A DNA stretch of 64,000 nt from assembly GCA_019828595.1 (NCBI GenBank), contig JAHQRK010000019.1:744001-808000 (forward strand). The letters run 5' to 3'. Made by a program: the position numbers and the translations under genes. This DNA comes from Aphanomyces cochlioides. Taxonomy: Eukaryota; Oomycota; Saprolegniomycetes; Saprolegniales; Verrucalvaceae. Of the stretch, positions 50,267 through 62,242 are shown in pieces (position 1 is the stretch's first letter; every line of letters begins with the position of its first letter). The notes below the pieces were generated by a model. It ran no database searches and was not told the DNA's origin. It saw nothing but the letters and a program-made list of their open reading frames with translations.

Positions 50267-50564
50267 TCATTCACATATCTGACCATCATTCAACCTCACC
50301 GTTTTCAACTTGCCCATTTGAATAGATTCACGACAAGCAATATGCCTCATCAACGCTACATTAATCAATTTGAGAGCTTCACTCCCAGAGCTTTCAGCGT
50401 CAGCTCCTAGAGGTAAACGTTTAATCTACGCTGTCAACGTTGTCACTTGCAAGGATAGAAAAGTCTCGCCAACTGCCACCAGAAGTATGTCATAAGTAAT
50501 TTGAAACAGGCAGCTTACCACAATCAAGTCGACAATTTGTTGTCTGAAAGGTCACATCGAGCAT
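50267..50564 (-). CDS. Possible small gene upstream of LIG4
   Basis: Not recognised. Three exons join in phase across a GTAAGC...GCAG intron near 50475-50520 and a GTGAC...CTAG intron near 50407-50447. The 70-residue product begins MLDVTFQTTNCRLDC and continues GSEALKLINVALMRHIACRE. It is on the same strand as LIG4 and ends 89 bases before the LIG4 start. The helical, evenly mixed composition is protein-like, but there is no domain to name, and an upstream exon (MWRTVRQATISKCRLFVQV at about 50759) may belong to it. Confidence 0.4.
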
Positions 50565-51240
50565 TGGATGTGAAAATGAGCACTTCCTTCAATACTTGAG
50601 CGCATAAAGACATAATCTATCAACCGAGACTCCCAAGTGTTGAAGGTCCATAGAGCTGCGATTCCAATTTGTAACTCACTTCACAGGCACATCGAATGTT
50701 AAGACTTGAACGAAGAGTCGACACTTTGAAATGGTGGCTTGACGAACAGTTCTCCACATCTTGATTTGTACAAAGGCTGGAGTTGTCAGCTCAAACTATC
50801 AAACTATCCGTTGGGGATCAATGCATTTGTTGTCGTCTTTGCTTGCTAATTTTCAAATCACCTTTATCAGACACTTCTATCATACTCCGGAGTATTGCGA
50901 AATTTCGAAAACATTCCATGGAATTTGTGACTTTCTCAACGGTGCAACCTGGACACATGTCATCGCAGAACATGCGGGCTGCTTTGGCAGATTGAATTGC
51001 CTCATTGAGTTGGCTCTGGTTTTGTTGAACTCGTCAGTCAATATTAATGTATCATCGCCCCCTCTTGTACTTTGTACTGCCGGCCAAAATCTCTCTACAG
51101 TCAAGTCATGAAGTGTGGTGAGGTGGAATATCACCCTGAAACTCGTCCAAAAGATTCATTGCCGGCCATGGCATCGGTCTGCGGTATGAGGAGGTTTACT
51201 CGACGCTGATGTGTTTATCGCTTCTGGCTTTCTGGATGTG
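50565..51240. other. Spacer with no supported gene
   Basis: Plus-strand frames at 50761-51111 lack any signature. Only the possible first exon of the small minus-strand gene (near 50680-50759) is coding-like. Confidence 0.35.
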
Positions 51241-51687
51241 TCAATAGCCTTGGGGGGAGTGCAACCGATTCGACCATACCAGCCGGAATTGATGGAGAGT
51301 CGAGACTTGAGGAAGATGGATGAGCGGCTCTTCTCCTCGCCATTCATCGACACAAAATGACAAGTTATCGAATTCGAACTCACAGGTGGTCGACGTGTCA
51401 ACAAACCTTGACAGCCTCAGCCCGTTCTTTCCACTTGTAATGCGTGGAATCCATCACAGCTACGATCTTCGCACTCACTTCCGCCCGAGGGATGGGGTTT
51501 CTCGACGCTCTCCCTTGATTAGTTCCAGGGGTGCGATCGTTAAGCGGGTGATTTCCTTCGATGCCACGTCAGTCATGGTGCGTTCGAGTGCCTTCACTAT
51601 CATAATCGTCGACTGGTGTTTTGTCCCTTGATCTTTCTCAATCTGACTCTCTCTTCTTGGGTTCACACACAGCGGTATAAAGTCCAT
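51241..51687 (-). CDS. Possible small gene, unknown
   Basis: Not recognised. A first exon from ATG 51687 (MDFIPLCVNPRRES) carries VKALERTMTDVASKEITRL and ends at a GTGAGT donor near 51478. After an intron of about 46 bases the frame continues RLSRFVDTSTTCEFEFDN and PLIHLPQVSTLHQFRLVW to a stop at 51241. A competing frame in the same bases (EVSAKIVAVMDSTHYKWKER) is also coding-like, so the splicing is uncertain. The minus strand is better supported than the plus strand here. Confidence 0.3.
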
Positions 51688-52182
51688 ACGAGACGAGAAA
51701 AACGAGGCACGGATGACTACAACAAGAGTGTCTGAGGTGAGATATATAAGTCACATTCGTCTGGCGAAAGAAAACCTCCACATCAGAGTCAACGAAAATG
51801 CAACAAGCGGGTCTCAATTCTTGCCATGCGTTGGCTACTATCGCCTCACATGAAACCACGTCTTCCCATCAAACTCATTCGCATCCTGCTCCATCCAAGA
51901 ATGCCCTAAGCTCGAAAAGAGCTGTTTGGAAACGTGCAGCCTTTTTGGTACAAGGCTCTCCGTGAAACGTCACCCTGCATAAAGACCGCGAGGGTTGACG
52001 TTCAACGTTTCGTGGATGGAGTCCACTCGAATTTAAAAATCGAAGTTGAGGTTGTCAGAGACGTCCAATGTGATTGGATGGACGACTTTAGACGAGGTTC
52101 TCTCGTAGATTCAACGCCGACACACGGATGCAGATCCGAACCGTGCCATGCTTTGCATATCGAATGATGCGCAAAATCGAAG
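51688..52182. other. Divergent promoter region of the FYVE-FIST gene
   Basis: About 0.5 kb before the START-like/FYVE/FIST gene. A 77-codon plus-strand frame at 51934-52167 and a 73-codon minus frame at 51638-51859 show nothing recognisable. I see no repeat or RNA gene. Confidence 0.4.
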
Positions 52183-55100
52183 ATGTCGGCGAGAAAGGCA
52201 GCATGGTCGAGATACACACCTCTTGCATCTCGGCCAAGGACATGGAAAAATATGGAGTATTGGAGAGATTATCCGGATCCGGATACTGAAACTTCGTCGA
52301 AGTTGCAACTTTCCTTTGCGACACACACGAGACACTTGCTCATGCCATCGTCGTCGGCCGTCTCGAAGAAGAGCGATTCCGGCCAATATGCCGCGTATGC
52401 AGAGCGCCGAGCGAATGCGTCGTTGCAAATGCTAGCAGAGCTCTCCACGAGCATGTCCATGTGGATTGATGTAGGCACGAAAGAGGATATTTCGCTCTCC
52501 AAGACCGCCTCGGACTGGAAAGTGTTTTGTGCCAACCGCGCGTCAACCACGATTGATACGACGCTCCATGCCGTGGTCCAAAGCTTGTTTCAAGCCACGG
52601 AAACGTCCAAGTACCAAGACTTTATGCGAGCCATGTGGGGTGACTTGTGCATGGACGCCCGTGTGATTGAAGTCATCGGAGCCGACCCCGAGTCGTCGGC
52701 TGCAACGACGGCGCTCCAACTGCAGCGCAATAACCCGTCGATCTTCCACAAGACTCACAAACGCACGTCGATTAAGTGGTTTGCCACGACAGGCAAATCA
52801 AAACTCTCGAAAGCACAAGAGTTTCATCTCGTCGAAGTATGAATCTTGACTCATACGTGGCGTCTTCTCACAGCTTGTGTCTAGTTTGTCGGGCTTGTCT
52901 ACGAGCAAGGCCGCGTGCATTCCGCCTATGTGTATCAGGAATCAATGGCTAAAACGGCGGATGTCCCGTTGCCCCATCAAACCCACACATCAACCAACTA
53001 CGACCGCGTCCGTATTGATGGTCTTATTCTCAAGTTTGAAGCCCTCGAGCTCCCAAATGGGAACGAATATGTACTGCTCTCCATGGCGATCCAGCGGCTC
53101 CCATCGTTGTTTGACTTTGGTTTCCGAAACCCAGCGGAAGAATTGGTCTTTCGCTTCGCAAGGGGTTTCCGAGAAGCCCTTCGTCGATCCAACCGCGCTG
53201 CTCCTGGTGTTGCAGGGCTCCAATTCGTTCAAACTTCCTCCTGGGTAAGAAACCAGGACCGCCAAGTGTGTCCTCTCTGTGGTCGCGCCTTCCACACCAT
53301 TGTACGGCGGCGTCACCACTGTCGTGCTTGCGGCGAAGTCGTTTGCTTTCAATGTTCGAACGTGTTTACCGCTGCTTCCTTGTCGGCAGACCCAAACACG
53401 ATGGTCCAAGGCGATACCCGTCTCTGCAACCGGTGTGTTGCTCAGCATCAAGCAGACGCGAATCAACAAGTGGGTGTGCTGAGCGCTGATGCCCTTGAAA
53501 TGTGGCTTGATGAAGAGCTCGCGGAAAACAACCCCGATCTATTCGACGAACCACCCCAGCCACCACCACGCCGTGCAGTACTACCCAGTGGAGGCGCTTT
53601 TACTGGCACGCTAGAAGTCAACGCATTTGCGTCGTCCCCACCTTCCGCAGAGAGTATGAAGCATCGAGCAAAGAGTGGATCAACCAGTGACGCACCTGTC
53701 ACACTCGGGTCTGCTCAAGATTCATCATCGCCCCGTGCATCGTCCCATTCAATGTTTGCTGAAGATTCATCGTTGACCTCCACGGGCATTTTACTCGGCG
53801 CCGAACGCCGCAATTTTGAAGCCGAGCCTGTTGTAGTCGATGCCCCCACGTTTGGCTCATCAGTTGCCTTTGGAGAATCCCAAAGCAGCAGCACAACGTC
53901 TTCGGTACATGTGGATTTCAACTCGTTCTTCCTAATCTTGTAGCAACGGACAGAGCCTCAGACTGAAAACTACGTAATTACCCTCACGACGGCAGCGTAT
54001 CGTGCGAATCGAGCCGCTCAACCATCTCAAACTTCAGTCGCATCCAAGTCTCAAAGACAGCCAAGGGAACCACGGCATGTATCTAATCAAGAGTTGCCAA
54101 TGCCTGCTACTTTGGCTTCACCGCGCACATCACTCTCAAGCAATTCTCACCTCAATATTGATCCCAAATATCTTCCTCGACAAGCGTCAATTCCTCGAAT
54201 TTCCATCACGCTTGGACAAGTCAGGTCTGCGTCTGCTTGGGCATACGTGACAACATCCACGAGCGGTGCGATTCTCAAACCACGTATATTTCTATTTTGA
54301 TGATCAATAGCGGCAGTCGCTGCAGCCATGCGGGACCTTTATGCCAAGATCATCGATGTCCATTTCCTCGTCGTGTCATTTTCAGAGGCCTGCGATGCCA
54401 TTGATGTCATGGCAGCTCTCGAATACGAAGCACCGGGAGTGCCATACATCGGTGGTCTCTCAGCTCGAGGTTCGTCGTCTCTTTTGTTCTGAAATGCTAA
54501 GTGTTCTTAGGAATCTGCGATGAATCTGCGTGGATTTCCATGAAACGCAATGGTCTAATTGCTGTGTGGGGCATCCATGACCCGAATGGAGTGTACTCCG
54601 TTGGGACAGTCAGCTACGACGAGAACAATGCAAAGGACGAAGCATACGAAGCCATTTGTGCAGCTCAGCGATCAATGTCCCATCATCTTCCAGTACGAAT
54701 CTCATCATCTGACCTCACTAAATATCCTGGCAGGCATTTTGTTTAGTCTATGCATGCCCTCTCGTTGTAGACGAAGCCCTTGCCGGTGTGCGGCAGGGTA
54801 TCGACTGTCCTGTTCTCGGTGGTTGCTCTGTTCTCTCAACACAATATCAGAGCTATTGTAAGCCAGAAGAATTGATCTATTGAGCTAATACTGATGACGT
54901 AGTCCAAATCAGCAGTAGTGGTGGGGCTTCCATTGGCATGTCGTTCGCACTTGCTTCTCCAAGTGTTGAATGCTCTGTTGGATGGTTCAGCGGCTACGAA
55001 GCCGTCAGTACCGCTTTACAAGATCCAACAGTCTGTTGCGGTGTCGTGACAGCTGCCGATGCTCAAGCCAAAACCGTGTTTGAAATCAATGATCGCCCGG

Positions 55101-55660
55101 CGGCCGAGGTATATCGAGAGTGGCTTGGCCAGGTGCATGGTGAGTCTGAGCCGACAGTGGGCTTCCCCCGCCTCGGCTACATGTATCCCTTGGGTCAAGT
55201 TGTCCAGAAGGCTCCCGTGCTTCAGGTGAACGCCACGCCAGTCGTGACTGCTGTCGATGATGGCACGGGTGCTGTATTTACCACGACTCCCATTCGCAAA
55301 GGCTCACAAGTTGCACTCATGCACACGTCTCCCGACATACTCAAGGACAACGTCAAACAAATGGCCCAGGCTCTCCAAAGAGATCAAAAGTTTGCGCTCT
55401 CTGAAGTTGAAGGTTGCCTCATGTTTTTATCGGCTGGCGTGCAAGTCGTCTTGGGCTCGTCGCAAAGTATGTCTGGCCTCGTTGGTGCATACAACTTGTG
55501 GTCGGGTGGAGCCAGCTTTCTTGGCTTGACTTCATTTGGCGAAATTGGTCATTTGGCGCATGACAACACACCACAGTGCGATGCGCTCATGTTCTCTTAC
55601 CTTGTCTTCTCGAATCGACGCCGCCAATCCAGTCCACCAAAGGGCTACGCCGAAATTTAA
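52183..55660 (+). CDS. START-like / FYVE / FIST fusion protein
   Basis: About 1,020 residues from six exons. Residues 1 to about 330 form an alpha/beta region (CMDARVIEVIGADPESSA, RTSIKWFATTG, VRIDGLILKFEAL) like the START-type lipid-binding module that often precedes FYVE in oomycetes. The FYVE finger at 53260-53450 has CPLCGRAF, the signature RRRHHCRACG, VCFQCS and LCNRCV; it binds PI3P on endosomes. After a Ser/Thr-rich linker comes a FIST N-terminal domain (IAVWGIHDPNGVYSVGTVSY at 54560-54620) and a FIST C-terminal domain (VFEINDRPAAEVYREWLG, FLSAGVQVVLG, SFGEIGHL). FIST is a small-ligand sensory domain best known in bacteria. Introns at about 52840-52887, 53907-53943, 54266-54310, 54471-54511, 54692-54732 and 54859-54902 keep phase. 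Confidence 0.85.
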
Positions 55661-55862
55661 TGCGTCTGTCGTGGACTTTGTCGTGGGCATCATGACATGC
55701 TAAACGGTGCTGTTTTGGTCGATTAATTTAAGTATGAGACTTTATTGAATAATTTGTAAACTGATTTGAGATTTCATAAAATATAACCTATTCTCTTGTG
55801 CGATTGGTCGTTCAGTTTGTGGGGCTTTGATACTTGGATTTTTTCAGTTGTAAATTTGCGCC

Positions 55863-57797
55863 ATGGGGGAAAGAGACCATCGGGATCGGTCCAAGGAGTC
55901 GTCGCGAAAGAAGCGGCATAGTCGAAGTCGAAGTCGAGAGATTGACCGCCACAAGCGAAAACGTAGTCGAAGTGCCAGAAGGAGCCATGATCGAAAGCGT
56001 AGCCGCAGTACGGATCGGAAAAAAGACAAAGATCGGGACAGGCGCCGAAGTCGAGAGCGAAAGAGTGATCGAAGTCGAGAAAAGGAAGACAGAAGCAGAG
56101 ACAAAGACGATCGAAGAGACAATTATGAGCGCAGAGAGAAAGATGACCGACGAGATCGAAGAAGTCGAGAAAAGGATAAGAAATCACATCGTTCCAAGTC
56201 GCCAGAAGCCAAACGACGAAAGGACGACAAGAAATCTCGAAACGAAGACAAAGCAGAAAACGAACGAACGTCTGTCATGGTGGGGGATGAGACTTCGGGA
56301 GAAGAATCAAACACTTTTAGTGTCTCGTCCACGCCTATTGACGTGCGACCAACATCCGTGAAGAAGTCGTCCTTTGGCGGACTTGCGTTGAAGGACAAGA
56401 AGAAAAAAGACAAGAAAGATAAAGCGAAAGTCGAAAAGCCAGCTCCAGCGATTGACTCGAAAGAAGCGATTGAGCGCCGGCAAGAAAGACTACGTCTTTG
56501 GCGCGAACAGCAAAAGCAAAAGGAAGCAACATCTTCAGCACAACCAGAAGCTGTTGACAATGGTACCCCTGCTAAGGAATCTGCTGCCGGTTTTCTGGTT
56601 GAAGATGACGAGGTAAAGAAAGTTCACATTTGGCCGATGGACGAAAAAGAAGAAAAAGAGGAGCCTGAGCAACCTGTTGCTCCTGAAATTGATCCACTTG
56701 ACGCTTTCATGGCTGATCTGAACAACAATGGAGAAAGCGCCATTGAACAGAAAAACATTGAGATACCCAAGGCTAAAGTTATATCGTTTGAAGAAATCAT
56801 GTCGAAGAACAAAGAAGTCGATTTCTATGGCACATTCTTGCCACCAGACAAAAAACTTTTGCCGCCCTCAATATACCCGCCAAAAATTGAAGAAACTGAA
56901 GAAGAGCGAGAAGCTCGCGAGAAGGCTGAACTCGAAGAGTTTATGAGCGCCATTAAAGCGAAGAGAGAACGGGAAGAGAAGCTGAACAAAGAAGGCTTGA
57001 TGGGTCTTCAAGAGGAAGACGAAGATGCCGCACCAGTCATTGAAAAGAAAGCGGAAACCGGTCGTATTTATCAAGGTGTGGAAGAGGATGCTATTGGAGA
57101 AGAGATGGCAAATAACGTGGAGACTCGGACGGCGTTAGAAATTTTGCAAGAAGCACAAAAGAAGAAAGACATCAAGCAAGTCGATCACTCAACTATTGAC
57201 TACATTCAGTTTCGAAAAAAGTTCTACATTGAACCAGCTGATATTTCCAATCTCACTGAAGAAGAAGTGGCCGAAATGTTGAAGGAAATGGAAATCAAAA
57301 TCCGTGGAAAAGGCTGCCCCCGTCCGATTCAAAAGTGGACCCAAACTGGTCTGAGCCAACGTCTTCAGAAGCTCATTTCCCGGCAAAACTATACTGCACC
57401 TTTTGCCATTCAATGCCAAGCGTTACCGGCAATTATGTCAGGTCGTGACGTGATCGGCATCGCGAAAACTGGTTCTGGCAAAACTTTGGCCTTTCTGCTG
57501 CCGATGTTTAGGCATATCTTAGATCAGCCGCCTCTAGCCGACGGCGAGGGCCCAATTGGGTTGATCATGGCCCCGGCTAGAGAACTTGTCCAGCAAATTT
57601 ACATCGAGTCGAAGAAGTTCACAAAAGATTTGGGCCTTCGATCAACTGCAGTATATGGTGGTTCAGCTGTCTCAGAGCAAATTGCTAACCTGAAACGTGG
57701 ATCAGATATCGTCATCTGCACACCTGGGCGCATGATTGATATTTTGACCATGAGTGCGGGCAAGATGGTTTCGCTACAACGGGTGACCTACGTTGTC

Positions 57798-57829
<32 letters not shown>

Positions 57830-59099
57830 CTTTGAGCCTCAAATCACAAAGATTATGATGAATGTTCGGGTTGACCGTCAGACTTTATTGTTCTCTGCAA
57901 CTTTTCCCCGATCTGTCGAAAGTTTGGCACGAAGAGTTTTGAAGCGACCGATTGAAATCACTGTCGGTGCCCGCAGTACGGCATCTGGTGATATTACTCA
58001 ATACGCTGAAGTGCGTGATGAATCGGACAAGTTTATGCGGCTACTTCAGTTACTTGGTATATGGTACGAGAAGGGCAACATCCTGGTATTCGTGAATACT
58101 CAGCAAGCATGCGATCAAATTTTCCAAGAGCTCATGAAAGCGGGATACATGGCGTTGAGTTTACACGGTGGCAAAGACCAAGTCGATCGTGATTTCACTA
58201 TCGATGATTTCAAACGAAAAGTGCGGACACTCATGGTGGCGACCTCAGTTGCCGGGCGAGGATTAGATGTGAAGGATTTAGTTCTCGTCATCAACTACCA
58301 CTGTCCAAACCATTTGGAAGACTATGTCCACCGAGTCGGACGGACAGGTCGTGCTGGACGAAAGGGAACAGCCTACACATTTATTTCTCCCCAAGAGGAG
58401 GAATATGCACCAGACTTGGTTAAAGCACTGGAAAATGCAAAGCAAGAAGTCCCTCCAGAACTCCGAGCGCTATCTGACAGCTTCAAAGAGAAGGTTCGGT
58501 CTGGTTTGGCGCGATACCACGGCAGCGGCTTCAAGGGCAAGGGCTTCACATTTGATGAAACTGAAAAATCTGAAGCTCAACGCGCTGCAGACGTCCAAAA
58601 ACGCCAATACGAAATCGATGAAGGTCTGATTGAATATGGTGACGAAGACGAAGAGGACGCACCCAAGCCAGCTTCAACTACAGACAGTGAAAAGCCAGCA
58701 GAGACAATGAGCATGGCCGACAAGATGCTCAGCTTCAAGGAGCGCGCACGTTTGGTCGCAGACAGTTTACTTGGCGATGCAGCTGGAACTGAAGGATACC
58801 ACTTTCGAGACGAGCTTGAAATCAACGACTATCCTCAACAAGCACGATGGAAGGTTGTGCAAAAGGAATCTTCGGATCTGGTGGCCGACCTCACAGGCGC
58901 TGCTGTTATTTGCAGAGGGACGTACGTTCCCCCCGGGCGAAAGCCAAATCTTGGCGAGCGAAAGTTATACCTGGCGATCGAAGGCTCTTCAAGGCAGTCT
59001 GTCCAGGATGCAAAGCGAGAACTGCAACGTATTTTGGATGAAAAGACGATGGAAGTTGGCATTGGCGACGATCGCAAGTATGGCAAATATAGTATCTAG
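55863..59099 (+). CDS. DDX46: DEAD-box RNA helicase DDX46/Prp5
   Basis: Prp5 remodels the U2 snRNP during prespliceosome formation and proofreads the branch site. Intronless, 1,078 residues. The first 150 residues are Arg/Ser/Asp/Lys-rich (RS-like). Helicase motifs in order: Q motif region PFAIQCQALPAIMSGRDVIG; motif I AKTGSGKT at about 534; PARELVQQ; DEAD in VLDEADRMFDMGFEPQ at about 646; SAT at about 677; HRVGRTGRAGRKG at about 822. Before the core lies the DPLDAFM motif characteristic of Prp5/DDX46, and the C-terminal region resembles a KH-like fold. ATG at 55863 follows GCC. SF3B4 at 8758-9540 acts in the same U2 particle. Confidence 0.95.
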
Positions 59100-59140
59100 A
59101 AGGCAATATTATAGAGTTTCTCTCATTGGGCAAATCGATC

Positions 59141-59876
59141 ATGCGGGTCGATTGGATGCTGGTCGTGGGCCTCATGACCCTCGTGACGAATGTCGGGTAC
59201 TTCATCCGTATCGTCTACCTCATGGAGCTCACGCAAGAACTCAACTCGTATGACCATCTCTACTCGGAGTTCGTCGCAGCAGACGTTGTTGACGCCTTTG
59301 GGTACGTTGACCATCTCCATCCTCCCGTTCAAACATACCATGCAGGCGAATCGACAGCTTCCATGATTCGCTTACGCATGAAAACGAATCGCCCTCACGC
59401 GCCTATGCAGCTCTTCTCAACGACAAGGCAGCCGTGCGGCCATTCGAAGCCGCTCGAATGCGTCTCGTGCTTTGGTACAATCAACGGTCATGACAGCTTT
59501 GGATCTTGAACCGTGTCTGCAGGTTTGAGCGAGTCATGTACTACCACAAGCATCGTTTGCTAGAGGAACACGCTTTTGATGAATTCCCAGGAGCATGTAT
59601 TGTGCCTCTCTCTCCGTCATCATTGATATACTACTCTTGTAGTCCGCACATCTCGATTCATTGATCAAGTGGAACCGTTGACTCTCGTTGCCTGCCAACA
59701 CAGCAAGGTAATGTTTCACCGAAACTCATAGTACTGAGCACTTGCGTGTCCCGTAGATCCCCAACTGCCATATTCTCTTTGACTACTTGCGCTCCATGTA
59801 CAATTTGCCAAATCGCACAACCGACAAATGCGTTGCCGCCGTCTCCGAGGACAACGCGGCCAAGGACGAGCTCTAA
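59141..59876 (+). CDS. ER protein with N-terminal anchor and C-terminal KDEL
   Basis: Not matched to a family. Five exons: the first begins MRVDWMLVVGLMTLVTNVGY, a signal anchor or uncleaved signal; later exons give RIDSFHDSLTHENES, RFERVMYYHKHRLLEEHAF and IPNCHILFDYLRSMYNLPN, and the protein ends AAKDEL. KDEL is the classic ER-retrieval signal, so the bulk of the chain should face the ER lumen. Introns: about 59302-59346, 59485-59523, 59597-59641 and 59710-59757. About 185 residues. Downstream of DDX46 by 41 bases on the same strand and convergent with the bZIP gene 30 bases on. Confidence 0.7.
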
Positions 59877-59906
59877 AAAATCAAGGCAACACGTTGTTAA
59901 CATGAA

Positions 59907-60812
59907 CTACACTTTGGACAGTTTGACGAGCGTCGAGAGGAGCTTGGCTTGGTCTGCTGTGCGATGAATATATACAATCTTGTCGCCACTGAAGGAATAG
60001 TTGGACACGCCATCGATCGTCAAGGTTTTTCCTTGGACTTTGCTGAAGAGATCTTGGAATTCCTGATTCATGCACGTCCCCGTGGTCTTGATCGTGCCTG
60101 TGAAAAGCCAGTAGACGCGAAAATGCTGGCTCCGCGGTCCTCCGCAGTCGATTTTGGTGTGATTCAGTTGAAAATTCTCGAACAAAGTGTCGGTGCATAT
60201 GAAATCGAGCACGATGGCATCTTTACCACGCAGATGGACTGAGTTTTGAGGCCCCGAGACGATCGAATCTTCCCGAAAGTATTTGGTCGATTCCTCAATG
60301 TTGCGCGCATTGTACATGGCATGGACGTCTTCAATCACACGCATGCGATTTCTCTGTAAAGCTTCGTATTCAGCATCGGACAAGACTTTCTTGGCAGATC
60401 CCAAACTTCCTTCCATGCGGCTTTCGAGCATGCGGATTTCATTCACCAAGCGGTTGCGATGACCCTCGAGTCGGCCCTTTTCATTCTCGAGGTGTTGAAT
60501 CTTGTCCAACTTGCGTTGGCGGGACTTGCGTGCGGCAATTCGATTGCGTTCTCGACGCAACACCGTCTCTTGACCGCCATGTTCGTCCGAGTTGTCTGAT
60601 CCACTATGGACCGACGTCGGGGTGCCGCATTGGCTGTTGTTGCTGTTTCGCGTCGGGCTTCGATTCGACATGATGCGCAGAGGGTTCGAGTCGACAAACG
60701 CGTGGACTTTATGCTCTCGAGGTTGAACGCGGGGGAGATGCACAGCAAATGCCTCGACGGGGTTTCCACACGACGACACTGAACACTGAATGTCTTCCGA
60801 CTGGTGGCTCAT
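59907..60812 (-). CDS. bZIP transcription factor with NTF2/SnoaL-like domain
   Basis: The basic region RRERNRIAARKSRQRKLDKI has the N-x7-R core (Asn and Arg in NRIAARKSR) of bZIP DNA-binding proteins; the leucine zipper follows with leucines or similar residues about every seventh position (LENEKGRLEGHRNRLVNEIR). The C-terminal 150 residues (RVIEDVHAMYNARNIEESTK, YFREDSIVSG, FRVYWLFTGTI) look like an NTF2/SnoaL-like cone, a small-ligand or dimer fold. Oomycetes have many bZIPs with variant sequences and extra sensor domains. Start is taken at ATG 60812 (MSHQSEDIQC); the open frame extends upstream to a TTG at 60851. A later Met (MSNRSPTRN) is also possible. Confidence 0.85.
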   Translation of the reverse strand: MSHQSEDIQCSVSSCGNPVEAFAVHLPRVQPREHKVHAFVDSNPLRIMSNRSPTRNSNNSQCGTPTSVHSGSDNSDEHGGQETVLRRERNRIAARKSRQRKLDKIQHLENEKGRLEGHRNRLVNEIRMLESRMEGSLGSAKKVLSDAEYEALQRNRMRVIEDVHAMYNARNIEESTKYFREDSIVSGPQNSVHLRGKDAIVLDFICTDTLFENFQLNHTKIDCGGPRSQHFRVYWLFTGTIKTTGTCMNQEFQDLFSKVQGKTLTIDGVSNYSFSGDKIVYIHRTADQAKLLSTLVKLSKV

Positions 60813-62242
60813 CCACTTCTTGACCTTGCTCAACCACGGCAGATAACTCAAAACTGGTTATCCGGATCCAACAACTTCCAATATTGTAACTGTGACTTCT
60901 CCATACCCCGCCAACGATGACATTGGATGTATAATTATACACCCAATCCACCTCTTTCTTCTCTCGCCTAGACTTCCTCCTCGTGACGGAAGCGGCTTTC
61001 ATCACGGCGATGGAGATGAATAGACATCACAATGAGTTATTTTGAAAGATATGGTGAGGAATTTTCAAGAATTTTTCATATGTTGACTTTTTTTCAATAT
61101 TTTGGACGATTTTTTTTTTTTGACTGAATTTCAGGGTGATTTTCGAAAGAAGACGCAGGTTGCATGGCTTTGTGCTAGAGACGGTCGGACACGTTGTCAT
61201 GGAACCGAAAAGTCATGGCAGAATATCCAGGCGATGAAAATTGACGCTGTTCGTTTTTTGTAATCAAGGGGACGGCGATGTGTGGGGGGAGGCCAAAACA
61301 AGCTGGAGCGGCGGCGGGGGATATTCAGCCCCATCGTCCTCTGAATTTCACATCGACCTCGTCGGAAGCCGGACGAGAATTTGTGAAAATCTGCTGCTAT
61401 CAATGTCAGTGACAATTACGTCTCTGCGCGCGGTCCTTGTCAGCAGTGCAGATTTTTCACGGGAATAGCCATTCGACGACATCAATTATGACAAATGCTG
61501 GCGATCTACAGGACTTGACGAAGCGTCCAACTTGCGTCATAATGCCCGGCAGAATGAAACCAGTGGGGGATTTGAACGCTTGTGCAATCGGTTGCGTTTA
61601 TTCACATCGAGCGATATACCACGGCGAGTCCGCTGTATGACGTCCCTACTCTCATCGGGTGCGATTCTATATTCTCACAACTCTCAAATGTCCTCAATTC
61701 ATAGTGTCCATAAGCAATCAACTTCGCGGTATGCTTTAGCGCTGATGGGCTTCTCTGTTCAACGGGTGTACGCAACACACACAGTGCTATCATCGTGCAC
61801 AAACAGGATGCAAGTTCCAGTCCGCTTTGAAAAAGTTGAGGTTGTAATCAGAGCCTCTTGACAAGTTTGTCGCGCCATATTGTTCCCCCCTTGAGTCATT
61901 CGCGTTGAGAAAACTCGTGGTTTGATCAACCTTGGACAGTCCACATGGTATAAGATAGCTGCGTCTAAACCTCTCTTTGAATCCACTCGGAGCAGTAGTC
62001 GATCTTCTTGAAGGTTTCATCGCCCATGAACAACGGCCAAGATTGCCCCCCTCTTGGGAGGTTTTCGTCCGTGGGAGCTCCACTCGACAACTTTAGGACG
62101 AAAATTACAATCTTACAAATGGCTTATCAAGGAGGGACCCCTTCCTCATGGGGGAATAAAATAAGGAGCTAGGGACCCCTTCCTCATGGGGGAATAAAAT
62201 AAGGAGCTAGAAACTACGTCGAGATCGACCCCGCCGACGTGT
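60813..62242. other. Gene-poor interval with poly-T and a tandem repeat
   Basis: AT-rich and low-complexity near 61030-61135, including a run of 13 T. Frames at 61759-62083 and 61241-61640 lack signatures. The 38-base tandem repeat at 62133-62208 is just downstream of the stop of the gene at 62243. Confidence 0.4.
62133..62208. repeat. Two-copy 38-base perfect tandem repeat
   Basis: Two identical 38-base units, 62133-62170 and 62171-62208, each starting AGGGACCCCTTCC and ending AAGGAGCT. The units lie about 35 bases past the stop codon of the minus-strand gene at 62243-62797, in its 3' flank. Likely a recent slip or unequal exchange. Confidence 0.9.

Noticed and set aside
61100..61125. Poly-T run as a terminator or polyadenylation feature
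   Set aside because: Simple homopolymer in an AT-rich spacer, with no nearby gene end on the right strand.
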